64,000 nt of DNA. Origin: JAEKNW01 sp963678375. Lineage in GTDB: Bacteria > Cloacimonadota > Cloacimonadia > Cloacimonadales > JAFGVF01. The position numbers and the translations under genes were made by a program. Where the stretch lies: the NCBI GenBank assembly GCA_963678375.2, contig OY782831.1, positions 1 through 64,000 on the forward strand, read 5' to 3'. Below the pieces are notes generated by a model that worked only from the letters and a program-made list of their open reading frames with translations, searched no databases and was not told the origin of the DNA. Below, piece by piece: positions 15,457 to 24,413 of this stretch; the first letter of the stretch is position 1, and each line of letters starts with the position of its first letter.

Positions 15457-15464
15457 GAGGAAAA

Positions 15465-15773
15465 ATGCCTTTTAGAGATGGTAGTGGTCCTAATGGAAGT
15501 GGACCAATGACAGGTAGAGGAATGGGTAATTGCAATCCTGACCGTAATATGGTGGATGGATATGATCATAGGGGTCGTGGATGTGGTAGAGGCCGTGGAA
15601 TGGGAAGAAGAAACGGCGGTAGAGGTTTAGGTTACCGCCGTGGTTATGGATTTGAAAATTTTGAAGACAGTCCAGCTTCATATAACAAATCCTATTTAGA
15701 AAGTATAGTAAATTATCTATCAGACAAGTTAGATTCTTACAAGAAGAGATTAACTGACTTAGATAATAAATAG
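15465..15773 (+). CDS. Small Gly/Arg-rich DUF5320-type protein
   Basis: 102 residues, 8 nt after the DUF134 gene with AGGAGG at its start. The N-terminus (PFRDGSGPNGSGPMTGRGMG) is the signature of a family of small proteins encoded beside DUF134 and MinD/NifX genes. The middle is a Gly/Arg-rich tract (GRGCGRGRGMGRRNGGRG) and the C-terminus a coiled coil (YLESIVNYLSDKLDSYKKRL). Function unknown; context links it to Fe-S or metallocluster handling. Confidence 0.75.
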   Translation: MPFRDGSGPNGSGPMTGRGMGNCNPDRNMVDGYDHRGRGCGRGRGMGRRNGGRGLGYRRGYGFENFEDSPASYNKSYLESIVNYLSDKLDSYKKRLTDLDNK

Positions 15774-15788
15774 TAGTTGCTTCGACAC

Positions 15789-15818
15789 GATGTTACAAGC
15801 AAGTATTCAAGTAACATC
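15789..15818. repeat. Inverted repeat GATGTTAC / GTAACATC before the first MinD-type gene
   Basis: Perfect 8-bp arms at 15789-15796 and 15811-15818 with a 14-nt loop, in the 88-nt gap of an otherwise tight operon. No U-tract follows, so it is not a standard terminator. It could be an operator or an RNA stability element. Confidence 0.45.
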
Positions 15819-15861
15819 AAAAACTAATAAAGACTTAAAACCCGCAATCGAGGTATAAATT

Positions 15862-16722
15862 ATGTTTAGAATTGCCATTGCAAGTGGAAAAGGTGGAACA
15901 GGTAAAACAACTGTTTCAACAAATCTTTCACACTATTTAGCCCAAAGTCAAAACGTATTATTAGCTGATATGGATGTAGAAGAGCCTGATTCACATATTT
16001 TTGTAAAAGGCCAATTAAGGCAAGAAAAAAAAGTTTTTAAGGAGGTTCCAAGTCTCTTAGAAGACAAGTGTATATCTTGTGGTAAATGTAAAGAAGTATG
16101 TGCCTTCAACGCCATTACTATGCTAGGCAAGAGAGTTCTCTTCTTTAACGAGCTATGCCATAGCTGTTATTCCTGCCTTGAACTATGTCCTAAAGATGCA
16201 ATTATAATGAAAGAACAAGTTCTAGGGAGTTTTACAGAGATAAGAGATAAGAATCTAACCTTTCTTGAAGCTAGATTGGATATTGGTCAAGAACAAGCTG
16301 TTCCACTTATTAAACAAGCTTTTTCATACATTGATCAGAATATTCCACACCCAATAGGGATTATTGATTCCCCTCCAGGATCATCTTGTCCAGTTGTTGA
16401 AACTGTAAAAAACTGTGATTATGTGTTTCTTGTTACAGAACCTTCACCCTTTGGGCTCAACGATTTAAAAATAGCTGTGGAAACAGTCAAGTTACTCAAA
16501 AAAGATTTTTCTATAATAATCAATAAAGATGATGGTGAAGAAAACATCATTAGAGATTTCTGTAACAAAGAGAATTTAGACTTATTAGCAGCAATTCCTG
16601 AAAAGCAGTCTATTGCAGAATTATATTCAAGTGGAACCTTAATATATCAACATGATCAAGATTTCTTGAATGAAATAAAAAAAATAGAAGAAAAAATTAC
16701 CAGCCTAATGAGGAGGAAATAA
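15862..16722 (+). CDS. MinD/Mrp-type P-loop ATPase with inserted 2x[4Fe-4S] ferredoxin domain (first copy)
   Basis: 286 residues. Deviant Walker A KGGTGKTT near residues 11-18 and a switch segment IIDSPPGSSCPVV mark the SIMIBI/MinD class. Between them sits a ferredoxin insert with two CxxCxxCxxxC motifs (CISCGKCKEVCAF and CHSCYSCLELCP). Such proteins pair with a second copy in anaerobes, and are thought to act in Fe-S or metallocluster transfer related to Mrp/NBP35 carriers. The stop overlaps the start of the second copy. Cytoplasmic; no signal peptide. Confidence 0.85.
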   Translation: MFRIAIASGKGGTGKTTVSTNLSHYLAQSQNVLLADMDVEEPDSHIFVKGQLRQEKKVFKEVPSLLEDKCISCGKCKEVCAFNAITMLGKRVLFFNELCHSCYSCLELCPKDAIIMKEQVLGSFTEIRDKNLTFLEARLDIGQEQAVPLIKQAFSYIDQNIPHPIGIIDSPPGSSCPVVETVKNCDYVFLVTEPSPFGLNDLKIAVETVKLLKKDFSIIINKDDGEENIIRDFCNKENLDLLAAIPEKQSIAELYSSGTLIYQHDQDFLNEIKKIEEKITSLMRRK

Positions 16723-17600
16723 TGAAAGAAATTGTAGTAATTTCCGGCAAGGGTGGTACTGGTAAAACTACTATAACTGCAGCACTAGCTTATCATTTAA
16801 AAGACAAATGTATTGTAGCAGATTGCGATGTAGATGCAGCTGACATGCACTTAATATTTTCCAATAAAACAATTGAAAAAAGAAAGTTCTACAGTGGCAA
16901 AGAAGCTGTCATCAATAGAGAATTATGTAAAAACTGTGGATTATGTCAAGACAAATGCCGTTTTGATGCAGTTATCTCTTTAAGTAACTACAAGAAAATA
17001 GACCCACTTTCTTGTGAAGGATGCGGTCTATGCTCCCATATCTGTCCTCATAATGCCATAACTATGGTTGATAGATTTGTAGGAGATTTCTTCATTTCTG
17101 ACATAAGAACCAACACGAAGATGGTACATGCTAAGTTATTACCAGGAGGTGAAAACTCGGGTAAGTTAGTAGCAGAAGTAAAAAAAGAATCAAAAGTGCA
17201 AGCAGGCAAAGAGAATAAAGAATATATTATTGTTGATGGTTCTCCTGGTATTGGTTGTCCAGTAATTTCATCATTGAGCGGTGCTAATCTAGCACTATTA
17301 GTAACAGAGCCAACTATGTCTGCTTTGCATGATTTAAAGCGAGTTGTTGAGCTACTTAAGAAATTCCAAATACCTGCAGGTTGTATAATAAATAAGGCAG
17401 ATTTAAATAGGAATATTTCACTAGAGATACTAGATTTTCTGGAAGATAATGAAATTGAACTATTAGCTGAGTTTTCCTATAGTAAGAATTTCATTCACGC
17501 TGTTAAAAGTGGTCAAGCCATAAACGAATATGACCCTTACTATACGAAAGATCAAATCACTAAAATATGGAATAAACTAGAAGTATTAGTAAATAAATAA
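16722..17600 (+). CDS. MinD/Mrp-type P-loop ATPase with inserted 2x[4Fe-4S] ferredoxin domain (second copy)
   Basis: 292 residues, a paralogue of the preceding gene with which it overlaps by one base. Walker A KGGTGKTT at residues 10-17, ferredoxin motifs CKNCGLCQDKCRF and CEGCGLCSHICPH, and switch segment IVDGSPGIGCPVI. The tandem arrangement suggests a heterodimer, as MinD-class ATPases dimerise to hydrolyse ATP. Context with NifX-like proteins supports a role in loading or moving an Fe-S-based cofactor. Confidence 0.85.
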   Translation: MKEIVVISGKGGTGKTTITAALAYHLKDKCIVADCDVDAADMHLIFSNKTIEKRKFYSGKEAVINRELCKNCGLCQDKCRFDAVISLSNYKKIDPLSCEGCGLCSHICPHNAITMVDRFVGDFFISDIRTNTKMVHAKLLPGGENSGKLVAEVKKESKVQAGKENKEYIIVDGSPGIGCPVISSLSGANLALLVTEPTMSALHDLKRVVELLKKFQIPAGCIINKADLNRNISLEILDFLEDNEIELLAEFSYSKNFIHAVKSGQAINEYDPYYTKDQITKIWNKLEVLVNK

Positions 17601-17622
17601 AAATACAAACAATGGAGAAATA

Positions 17623-17967
17623 ATGAAAATTGCAGTAAGTACAAAAGGAAAAGACAAAGAAGCAAAATTAGAACCTCGCTTTGGAAGAGCTAATTTCTTC
17701 CTTGTATTTGATACAGAAACAGAAGAATATTCTTGCATTGATAATCAAGATATTCAAGAAGCAGCTCACGGTGCAGGTCCACAAACTTCTCAAAAGATTT
17801 ATGATGCAGGTGTTAATATAGTCCTTACAGGGAATGGACCTGGTAAAAACGCTTTCCAAGTCTTAGAAGCAGCTAATATTGAAATGTATATTTGTAAAGA
17901 AGATATATCTGGTGAAGAAGTTATAAAAAAGTATCTAAACAATGAATTAGAAGCATTTAAAAATTAA
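17623..17967 (+). CDS. NifX/NifB-type dinitrogenase cofactor-domain protein (first)
   Basis: 114 residues, a single Di-nitro_FeMo-Co domain with RNase H-like fold: KIAVSTKGKDKEAKLEPRFG, FFLVFDTETE and VNIVLTGNGPGKNAFQVLEA. Members bind Fe-S or FeMo-cofactor precursors in nitrogenase assembly, but stand-alone ones occur widely in anaerobes without nitrogenase, usually beside MinD/ferredoxin ATPases. No nif structural genes are in the window. Starts 22 nt after the second ATPase with GGAG upstream. Confidence 0.8.
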   Translation: MKIAVSTKGKDKEAKLEPRFGRANFFLVFDTETEEYSCIDNQDIQEAAHGAGPQTSQKIYDAGVNIVLTGNGPGKNAFQVLEAANIEMYICKEDISGEEVIKKYLNNELEAFKN

Positions 17968-17990
17968 ATAGAAATTAATTAGGAGAAATT

Positions 17991-18329
17991 ATGAAACTTA
18001 TCGTAGCATTACCAACCGAAAACAAGCAAATTTGTGCCCACTTCGGCCACTGTGAAGAATTTGCATTTGTAACCGCTGAAGATGGAAAAATTACAAATAT
18101 TGAATGGGTTACACCACCACAACATGTGCCTGGTCTTTATCCTAAGTTTGTAGCTGAAAAAGGTGCTAACATCGTTATTGCTGGCGGAATGGGCAATAAA
18201 GCTCAAGAATTATTTAAGCAAAATAATGTTGATGTCTATTATGGAGTTGAAACAGATAGTCCTGAAAACATTGTTAATACATATCTCAAAGGAGAACTCG
18301 TAGCAGGTAAAAACCTCTGCGATCACTAA
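17991..18329 (+). CDS. NifX/NifB-type dinitrogenase cofactor-domain protein (second)
   Basis: 112 residues, same family as the preceding gene but diverged: LIVALPTENKQICAHFGHCE has the Cys-Ala-His-Phe-Gly-His-Cys pattern of metal-binding members, then ANIVIAGGMGNKAQELFKQN. Two different copies in a row suggest separate carrier roles. Last gene of the operon, followed by a hairpin at 18353-18375. AGGAG before the start. Confidence 0.8.
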   Translation: MKLIVALPTENKQICAHFGHCEEFAFVTAEDGKITNIEWVTPPQHVPGLYPKFVAEKGANIVIAGGMGNKAQELFKQNNVDVYYGVETDSPENIVNTYLKGELVAGKNLCDH

Positions 18330-18352
18330 ACTTAATACTCTCTAATCCAAAT

Positions 18353-18375
18353 AGCGGGTGCCAAAAACACCCGCT
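18353..18375. terminator. Hairpin between convergent genes
   Basis: AGCGGGTG (18353-18360), seven-base loop, CACCCGCT (18368-18375): a strong G+C stem in an AT-rich gap between converging genes. The U-tract is poor on both sides, so termination is likely but not certain. Confidence 0.55.
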
Positions 18376-18392
18376 TATAGATTATTTCAAAG

Positions 18393-18896
18393 TTACATTT
18401 TATAAAATTCTGTTTTCCCAGAAGGATAAATCAATTCAACAGTCTTACCGTGAAACTTAACAACAACTTTACTTTGACCATCATTCTCTAGTTTCCATTC
18501 TTCATTTTCAGGGCTATATAAGAGACTCATATAATCACCTACATTTTCACCATCAAGAGCAAGTAAGTCAAATCTATTTTTACTTGCAATAAGTTCATAC
18601 TTCCCTTTATTTGTGGTGATTATTTGAGAATCTATATCTCCCACTTTCATTGCTAATGGATTATCTCCTGTCCAGAACTCTATCAGGTTAAAAAATGCTG
18701 CATCAATGAATGTTGCAGTAGAATATACTGGTAAAATTACTAATCCCCAAGCTACAGCGCTTTGCACATATTTATCGCCAACTGTACCATTCCAATTGTA
18801 GATTTTTCTAGTTAGAGTAAAATTACCATAACACCCTGATATTAAGATTGATACAAGAATAAATAATACGATTAGTGAGTTTCTTCTAGTTTTCAT
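18393..18896 (-). CDS. DUF3332-family lipoprotein
   Basis: 167 residues with a signal peptide and lipobox LISGC (Cys22). The conserved YGNFTLTRKIYNWNGTVGDK and WGLVILPVYSTATFIDAAFF patterns match the DUF3332 family, whose N-terminus ends with a probable membrane-associated hydrophobic stretch. A small beta domain follows. Function of the family is unknown. Divergent from the lipoprotein gene at 19054; single-gene unit. Confidence 0.75.
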   Translation of the reverse strand: MKTRRNSLIVLFILVSILISGCYGNFTLTRKIYNWNGTVGDKYVQSAVAWGLVILPVYSTATFIDAAFFNLIEFWTGDNPLAMKVGDIDSQIITTNKGKYELIASKNRFDLLALDGENVGDYMSLLYSPENEEWKLENDGQSKVVVKFHGKTVELIYPSGKTEFYKM

Positions 18897-18996
18897 TTCA
18901 TCTCCTTTTACTTGTTTTATTTAATTATATTATGATGATTTTATTAATAAATGCAACTTTAATATTAATAATAATTATAACTCTTTAATAAATTCC

Positions 18997-19026
18997 TTGA
19001 CTTATCACCTAGCTATTTTTTTAATC
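18997..19026 (+). promoter_or_regulatory. Candidate promoter for the 371-residue lipoprotein gene
   Basis: TTGACT (18997-19002) followed after 18 nt by TTAATC (19021-19026). The -35 matches other promoters in this window; the -10 is weak. The gene starts at 19054. Confidence 0.3.
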
Positions 19027-19053
19027 TTAAATAAAAATTAATGGGAGTTAGTA

Positions 19054-20169
19054 ATGTTAAAAAAAATTAGTTGTTTATGTTATCTAGCAATATTTTCGCT
19101 ACTAGTTATTAGTTGTCAGCAAGGAGAGAATCAGCTAGAAAAGGATTCAGCACAAGATCAAGCTGTAAATGAGTTAGAATTTAACACTTTCAGTGAAGAT
19201 TATCTTCCAGGTTGGTGGAACAACTTAAAAGAAGCTAATTTTTTGTATTCTTATGATTATTCTGATGGAAGCGATAAAGCTTCTATCAAAGATGTAGCAA
19301 TAAAAACAGCACAAGCAAAACTCCTTCATTATAAAAAAGATTATGTAGTTAACTTAACCGCTTTAATTCTTAAGGAAAGCAATTCTAAAGATAAATTTAA
19401 ATCCAGAATCATAAATGCAAAAAGTCAAAGAGTTTATGAAAAAGATTATTCTCAATACATGAAAATTGAAAAATCAGATTTTATAGATAAGGAGAATGGC
19501 TATAGATGCTTTGTAGCAGTTAAATTACCCGTTGATGCAATACAAAGAGAGTATGTTAATATCTTCAATAAAGATAAATCATACGCTAAAGCTTTTCAAA
19601 CTTCTGAGACATATAGATACTTATTAAAACAAGCTGGAATTAATGCTGAATATAAGGATAATATAGTTGCTAAGCAGGAAGCAAAAAAAGAGATTAAAGA
19701 ATCTGTAAATAATGTAAAATATGATGCTGACATTGTACCAGCTTGGTTCAAGATAAGCTATAATAATAAGAAAGTAATGGTTAACCAAACTAGTCAAGAA
19801 AATAGCCAAGAAAAATCAATTCAAAAAGCTAAATTAAGGTGTGAAAAGCAAAAGATGCAAACTGCTAATAATTTTGCAAGAGCTGAGGCTGAGAAATACC
19901 GTGAACTCTCTCAATATAACGAGGTTGAGTTTGCTAAACTTAAAAATCAAATTTCTCAAGAGGTTATGAAAGAAAATTACCCAATCGCTGAAGAGTTTAC
20001 TAAAACTATTCGAATTGGTAAGAATACTTACAAAACTTACGCCCAATATTCAATTAAGAAAAAGTCTATCCAAGAAACAATTATAAAAGTTCTTAAAAGT
20101 GATGAGGTGCTCTATTCAAGACTTAAAGCAAGCATGGCTTTTGACGAACTTGAAGCTGAGGAGTTTTAG
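19054..20169 (+). CDS. Lipoprotein with two LPP20-like segments
   Basis: 371 residues with signal peptide and lipobox VISC (Cys21). After an acidic linker the sequence DYLPGWWNNLKEA opens a segment in which many Ala/Lys helices precede beta strands (YRCFVAVKLPVDAIQ). A second unit begins DIVPAWFKISYNN and ends YAQYSIKKKSIQE. The Pro-(G/A)-W motif near the start of each resembles LPP20-type lipoproteins such as the one at 60436. Outer-membrane anchoring is likely. Upstream of mutL by 24 nt but a functional link is not evident. Confidence 0.55.
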   Translation: MLKKISCLCYLAIFSLLVISCQQGENQLEKDSAQDQAVNELEFNTFSEDYLPGWWNNLKEANFLYSYDYSDGSDKASIKDVAIKTAQAKLLHYKKDYVVNLTALILKESNSKDKFKSRIINAKSQRVYEKDYSQYMKIEKSDFIDKENGYRCFVAVKLPVDAIQREYVNIFNKDKSYAKAFQTSETYRYLLKQAGINAEYKDNIVAKQEAKKEIKESVNNVKYDADIVPAWFKISYNNKKVMVNQTSQENSQEKSIQKAKLRCEKQKMQTANNFARAEAEKYRELSQYNEVEFAKLKNQISQEVMKENYPIAEEFTKTIRIGKNTYKTYAQYSIKKKSIQETIIKVLKSDEVLYSRLKASMAFDELEAEEF

Positions 20170-20193
20170 TCCTAACAATCAAGGAATAATATA

Positions 20194-22176
20194 ATGAATG
20201 TAATTAAAGTACTTTCCGAAAATGTAACAAATCGGATAGCTGCGGGAGAAGTAATTGAACGACCAGTATCTGTTGTAAAAGAACTGGTTGAAAACTCTTT
20301 AGATGCTGGAGCAAAATCTATTTATATAAAAATAGAACGAGGTGGCAAAGAGCTAATCCAGGTCACTGATGATGGTAAAGGAATGTCAAATGATGATGCC
20401 CTTCTCTGCCTAGAGAGACACGCTACAAGCAAGATAAGGAATGTAGATGATATTGTTCATATTAGCAGTCTAGGTTTCCGTGGAGAAGCTATACCTTCAA
20501 TTGCCTCTATAAGCAGGTTTAATCTGATCACGAAAGATGAAGATTCCGATGTAGCTGTTGATATCTATGTTGATGGTGGTAAGCTTAAGGATGTTAGGAG
20601 AACAGCAGCTAATACAGGTACAACTATTACAGTGAAGAAAATTTTCTTTAATGTTCCAGCTAGAAGAAAGTTCCTTAAAAGTGATATAGTTGAGTTCAAG
20701 CACATTTTAAATTATGTTCACTACCAATCAATACTTTACCCAAATGTCTCATTTATTTTAGTTTCAAATGAAAGGGAAAAATTAAATTATCCAGCTGTTA
20801 GTAATTACAATCGTAGAATTAAAGAAGTTTTTGGTAAATCTTTTCAAGAACAACAATTTGTTGACCTTGATTATCAAACTAATCAGCTTTCAATAAAAGG
20901 TTTTATTGCTGGACTTGAGGAATATCATAAAGGCTTTGAACGCTATAAGTATCTCTTTATCAATGGCCGATATATTAATGATAAAGTTGTGATTAAAGCT
21001 CTTAAAACAGCCTATCAACCTTTCATAGCAAAAGAAAGATATATGCAACAAGGAGTACTACCACCTTACATCCTCTTCATCGAAATAGATCCCGAATTAA
21101 TAGATATCAATGTTCATCCTGCTAAAAGGGAAGTTCGCTTTAGAAACTCACACCTCGTTTATAATGCAGTAAAAGAGTCTATTACCAATAGACTAAACAA
21201 ACTACAGGATGAGAAGTTCAAATCTATAAGGAATCAGTTTGGAGAAGGTTTTGCTCGTTCAAACCGTGAATATGAAACAAAAAGCTATAATACTAATCTG
21301 CATACCTCTTCTCAAAGCCAGAATGACTATCAAGACTTTTCTAGAGATAAACAACAAACTCTTCCTGAGAGATCAACAAGTAATCTAAATCAAAGCACAA
21401 ACACCCCTGGTAATGACAATTATACAAAAACACCAACACCTCGTTTTTCAACATACAAAAAAGACTTTAGTGAAATTGTTCAACCTAGTATTTTTGATCA
21501 AAACAATCAGGCAATAGAAGTTGAAAATGAAACAAAACAAGCGAATATCCATAAACAAGAATCAAGAATTGATCTTCCTGTTATCAGTGAAATTGAAGCT
21601 GTTAAACCATGGCAGTTTCAAGACACTTTTATCTTCATCCAAGTTGGTGATGGTTTAATGGTTATTGACCAACATGCAGCTCATGAAAGAATTCTATATG
21701 AGAAACTAATAGCCAGAATGAAAGGTGCTGAAGCAGAGATTCAAAAACTCCTCTTCCCTATTGTAATTGACTTACCAAACTATATTACAGAGAGTTTAAA
21801 AGAACTAATTGAGGAGAACATTGAAGATTTCCACAATATAGGATTTTCAATAAAAACTTTTAGTGGTAATTCAATCGTGATTGATGAAATTCCAGTTGAA
21901 TTAGAAGAATGGTCTGGTGGAGAGATTTTCTTAGAAATATTACAAACACTTGAACAAGAGTTTGAAGAAACTGAAGATTTCAGAGATAGTATTGCTAAAT
22001 CTGTGTCTTGTAAGGCAGCTATCAAGGCAGGCAAACCACTTACACCTAGAGAGATGATTAAGCTAATAAGTGATTTATTCGGTTGTCAAGTACCTTATTA
22101 TTGTCCGCATGGACGTCCCTTAATTATTAATTATTCACTAGAAGACTTTAAAAAGAAATTTAAAAGAATTATCTGA
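20194..22176 (+). CDS. mutL: DNA mismatch repair protein MutL with endonuclease motif
   Basis: 660 residues. N-terminal GHKL ATPase (about 1-330) with IAAGEVIERPVSVVKELVEN, DDGKGM and GFRGEA motifs. A low-complexity linker rich in Asn, Ser and Thr (about 335-465) is followed by the C-terminal dimerisation domain. It contains the metal-dependent nicking motif DQHAAHERILYE at about 492, plus CPHGRP near the end. So this is an endonuclease-type MutL as in bacteria without MutH. The stop overlaps miaA by one base. Confidence 0.97.
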   Translation: MNVIKVLSENVTNRIAAGEVIERPVSVVKELVENSLDAGAKSIYIKIERGGKELIQVTDDGKGMSNDDALLCLERHATSKIRNVDDIVHISSLGFRGEAIPSIASISRFNLITKDEDSDVAVDIYVDGGKLKDVRRTAANTGTTITVKKIFFNVPARRKFLKSDIVEFKHILNYVHYQSILYPNVSFILVSNEREKLNYPAVSNYNRRIKEVFGKSFQEQQFVDLDYQTNQLSIKGFIAGLEEYHKGFERYKYLFINGRYINDKVVIKALKTAYQPFIAKERYMQQGVLPPYILFIEIDPELIDINVHPAKREVRFRNSHLVYNAVKESITNRLNKLQDEKFKSIRNQFGEGFARSNREYETKSYNTNLHTSSQSQNDYQDFSRDKQQTLPERSTSNLNQSTNTPGNDNYTKTPTPRFSTYKKDFSEIVQPSIFDQNNQAIEVENETKQANIHKQESRIDLPVISEIEAVKPWQFQDTFIFIQVGDGLMVIDQHAAHERILYEKLIARMKGAEAEIQKLLFPIVIDLPNYITESLKELIEENIEDFHNIGFSIKTFSGNSIVIDEIPVELEEWSGGEIFLEILQTLEQEFEETEDFRDSIAKSVSCKAAIKAGKPLTPREMIKLISDLFGCQVPYYCPHGRPLIINYSLEDFKKKFKRII

Positions 22177-23090
22177 TGAAACCAGTTATTATTATTCAAG
22201 GCCCAACCGCTGTAGGAAAGAGTTCATTGGCATTAGAGATTGCTCAGAAACTCAATCTAGAGATAATCTCAGCTGACTCACGCCAAGTATATAAATATAT
22301 GGACTTAGCAACAGCTAAACCCACCAAAGAAGAGCAAAAGTTAGTAAAACATCATTTGATAGATGTTATCACACCTGACCAAGCCTACAATGCTGGCCGC
22401 TTTGCTCGCCAAGCTACCGAAATTATTGATAATTCTGACCTAAAATTCCCGATTATCTGTGGAGGTACAGGTTTCTACATCTCTTCCTTTTTAGAAGGAT
22501 TGTGCGATATACCTGACATAGACCCAGAGGTCAGAGAAACTTTAAGCAAAAATTGGGATTCTCTTGGTAGTGAGAACATGTATAAACAACTCATCTCAAT
22601 TGATCCACAACTTGCACAAAAAGTGGCTAGCAATGATAAGCAAAGAATCATTCGAGGCCTAGAGGTCTATCATTCAACAAATAAAAAACTTAGCGCTTAT
22701 TGGGAAGAACAAGGACTGTTAGAACCCAGAAAAGTTCTTAATATCCTTATTCTTGACCAAAGAGAGACTATTTACCAAAGAATCAACAAAAGATATGAGC
22801 AAATGGTTCGATCTGGTCTTCTTGATGAAATTAAATCTCTTTTAGATATGGGCTATGATGAAAAGTCTCCAGGACTAACAGCTGTTGGTTATAAGGAACT
22901 ACTCCCCTACATCTTACATAAGGCTGACTTAGCAGAATGTATCAACTTAGCTAAACAACATTCGCGAAATTATGCCAAAAGACAGCTTACCTGGTATAAA
23001 AGAAATAATTTTAATCTTGTTTTTTTCAGAAAATCGATTAATTATAATAATATAGATTCTTATATCAAGAATTTTATGGACAATTATTAA
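22176..23090 (+). CDS. miaA: tRNA dimethylallyltransferase MiaA
   Basis: 304 residues. P-loop GPTAVGKSSLA at the N-terminus, then SADSRQVYKYMDLATAKP and HHLIDVITPDQAYNAGRF, all standard MiaA motifs; GGTGFYISSFLEGL follows. It adds dimethylallyl to N6 of A37 in tRNAs reading codons that begin with U. Coupled to mutL by a TGATG junction; mutL-miaA is a common gene pair. Confidence 0.97.
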   Translation: MKPVIIIQGPTAVGKSSLALEIAQKLNLEIISADSRQVYKYMDLATAKPTKEEQKLVKHHLIDVITPDQAYNAGRFARQATEIIDNSDLKFPIICGGTGFYISSFLEGLCDIPDIDPEVRETLSKNWDSLGSENMYKQLISIDPQLAQKVASNDKQRIIRGLEVYHSTNKKLSAYWEEQGLLEPRKVLNILILDQRETIYQRINKRYEQMVRSGLLDEIKSLLDMGYDEKSPGLTAVGYKELLPYILHKADLAECINLAKQHSRNYAKRQLTWYKRNNFNLVFFRKSINYNNIDSYIKNFMDNY

Positions 23091-23106
23091 ATATCGGAGA
23101 TTATTA

Positions 23107-23952
23107 ATGGAAATTATTGCCAATGTATATGATTTTAACATTACAAAAGAAGACTTTGACTGTGCTAAGGTAATATTTACTGAATGCCAATGTGAAGAAA
23201 ATATTTCAAATAAAAAAGCTATAGACTATTTAATAGATAGATTTTTGCTTCTTAGAGAAGCTGAAAATCATGGTATTGTGGTTACAGATGAGGAATGGAA
23301 TGATGAACTCTTTGAAGCTGCACAAAGGTTCGAATCTAGAGAGCAATATTTAGAATATCTTGATAATCATAATGTGTCTAGAGTTCGTTATGAAGAATTT
23401 CTAAAAGAAACAAGCCAGATTAATAAGTTCTTAGATACTTTTAGTGATTTTGTTAAAGATAAAGTTACACATGATGTATCTACCTTTGCTGATAAACATA
23501 CAGAACTCTTCTCCTGTTGCCCTCAAGCACATGTCTTTAATATTCTTTTGCAAGATGCAACTGACGACAACTTTAAAAAACTAATGCAGATTAGGAAGCA
23601 AATTAATACCTTAGAAGATTTCAAATTAATGGCTGATAAACATTCTGAATGCCCAGCTGGTGTAAAATGTGGAGATATGGGATTTGTTAATGCTGATACT
23701 TTTATTAAAGAGCTAGATGATGTTATCTTCTCACTTCCCCTCAATGAAGTAAGTCTTCCTATAAAATCTAAATTTGGTTACCATTTAATCTTAGTTACTG
23801 AAAGATCAGATAAGAGTAAGTTAACAGATATTGAAAAGAAAGACTTCATGCTAAACTGTCTAATTGATAATAAGTATGAACTCTATCTTCACTCTTATGT
23901 TGATATTTTAAGAAAAGAAGCTGAAGAAAAAGGAAAAATTACAATATTCTAA
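23107..23952 (+). CDS. Parvulin-type (PpiC) peptidyl-prolyl isomerase without signal peptide
   Basis: 281 residues. A SurA/NifM-like helical N-terminal part (about 1-135) is followed by a rotamase domain (about 140-235) with HVFNILLQDA, HSECPAGVKCGDMGFVN and SKFGYHLILVTERSD, the usual parvulin pattern with Cys-rich variation. A helical tail follows. There is no signal sequence or lipobox, so it is likely cytoplasmic, like NifM, unlike SurA or PrsA. It follows miaA by 16 nt and precedes a terminator. Confidence 0.85.
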   Translation: MEIIANVYDFNITKEDFDCAKVIFTECQCEENISNKKAIDYLIDRFLLLREAENHGIVVTDEEWNDELFEAAQRFESREQYLEYLDNHNVSRVRYEEFLKETSQINKFLDTFSDFVKDKVTHDVSTFADKHTELFSCCPQAHVFNILLQDATDDNFKKLMQIRKQINTLEDFKLMADKHSECPAGVKCGDMGFVNADTFIKELDDVIFSLPLNEVSLPIKSKFGYHLILVTERSDKSKLTDIEKKDFMLNCLIDNKYELYLHSYVDILRKEAEEKGKITIF

Positions 23953-23973
23953 GTTGTTTTGTAGCTAGAATTT

Positions 23974-24005
23974 AAAATAGGCAATGTTATCATTGTCTAT
24001 TTTTT
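23974..24005 (+). terminator. Intrinsic terminator after the parvulin gene
   Basis: Stem ATAGGCAATG (23977-23986) and CATTGTCTAT (23991-24000) with one G-U pair and loop TTAT, followed by T5. Ends the lipoprotein-mutL-miaA-parvulin unit. Confidence 0.8.
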
Positions 24006-24413
24006 ATATAAAAAGATCTATCTAAGTAGAGCGGTTAATATAATTATGGATATTTATATATTGGACCAGCTTTGCTCAATTGAGATTAGAAAATCATTCA
24101 TTATCTTGGTAATTTTGATAATAGCACAACTCCTTCATTGCTATTGTCGCCATGAATTATCGGGATGGAATTGGGAAAGTATCAATCAAGAAGTAGTAAT
24201 AAAACTAATTGACTATATCAAAAGAACAATATTGTCGCTAGAGTCGGGCTAAGATAATTCTTGGGTTAATAAAATCAGGGTCTTTAACCCTGTCTATTAA
24301 ATGACATCCTTTTGGGCTATGCAAAGATTATGTCCTCACACGTCAGGATTAGATAGATTTTGATTTCCCTCAAATAAAACCAGAAGAAGTTTGTAATAAA
24401 CTTTACTTAGTAT
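24006..24413. other. Spacer without a supported gene
   Basis: About 400 nt between a terminator and the convergent end of the exonuclease gene. A 68-codon plus-strand frame (24046-24252) has one hydrophobic stretch but no ribosome site and no recognisable similarity. A CAGGGT/ACCCTG hairpin lies at about 24279-24295 without a T-tract. I see no promoter or RNA that I can support. Confidence 0.5.

Noticed and set aside
15862..18329. Nitrogen fixation locus
   Set aside because: NifX-like and ferredoxin-ATPase genes are common in non-fixing anaerobes; no nifH, D, K, E, N or B is present in the window.
24046..24252. 68-codon plus-strand frame with a hydrophobic stretch after the parvulin gene
   Set aside because: No ribosome site, lies just after a strong terminator, no recognisable motif; treated as chance frame in a spacer.
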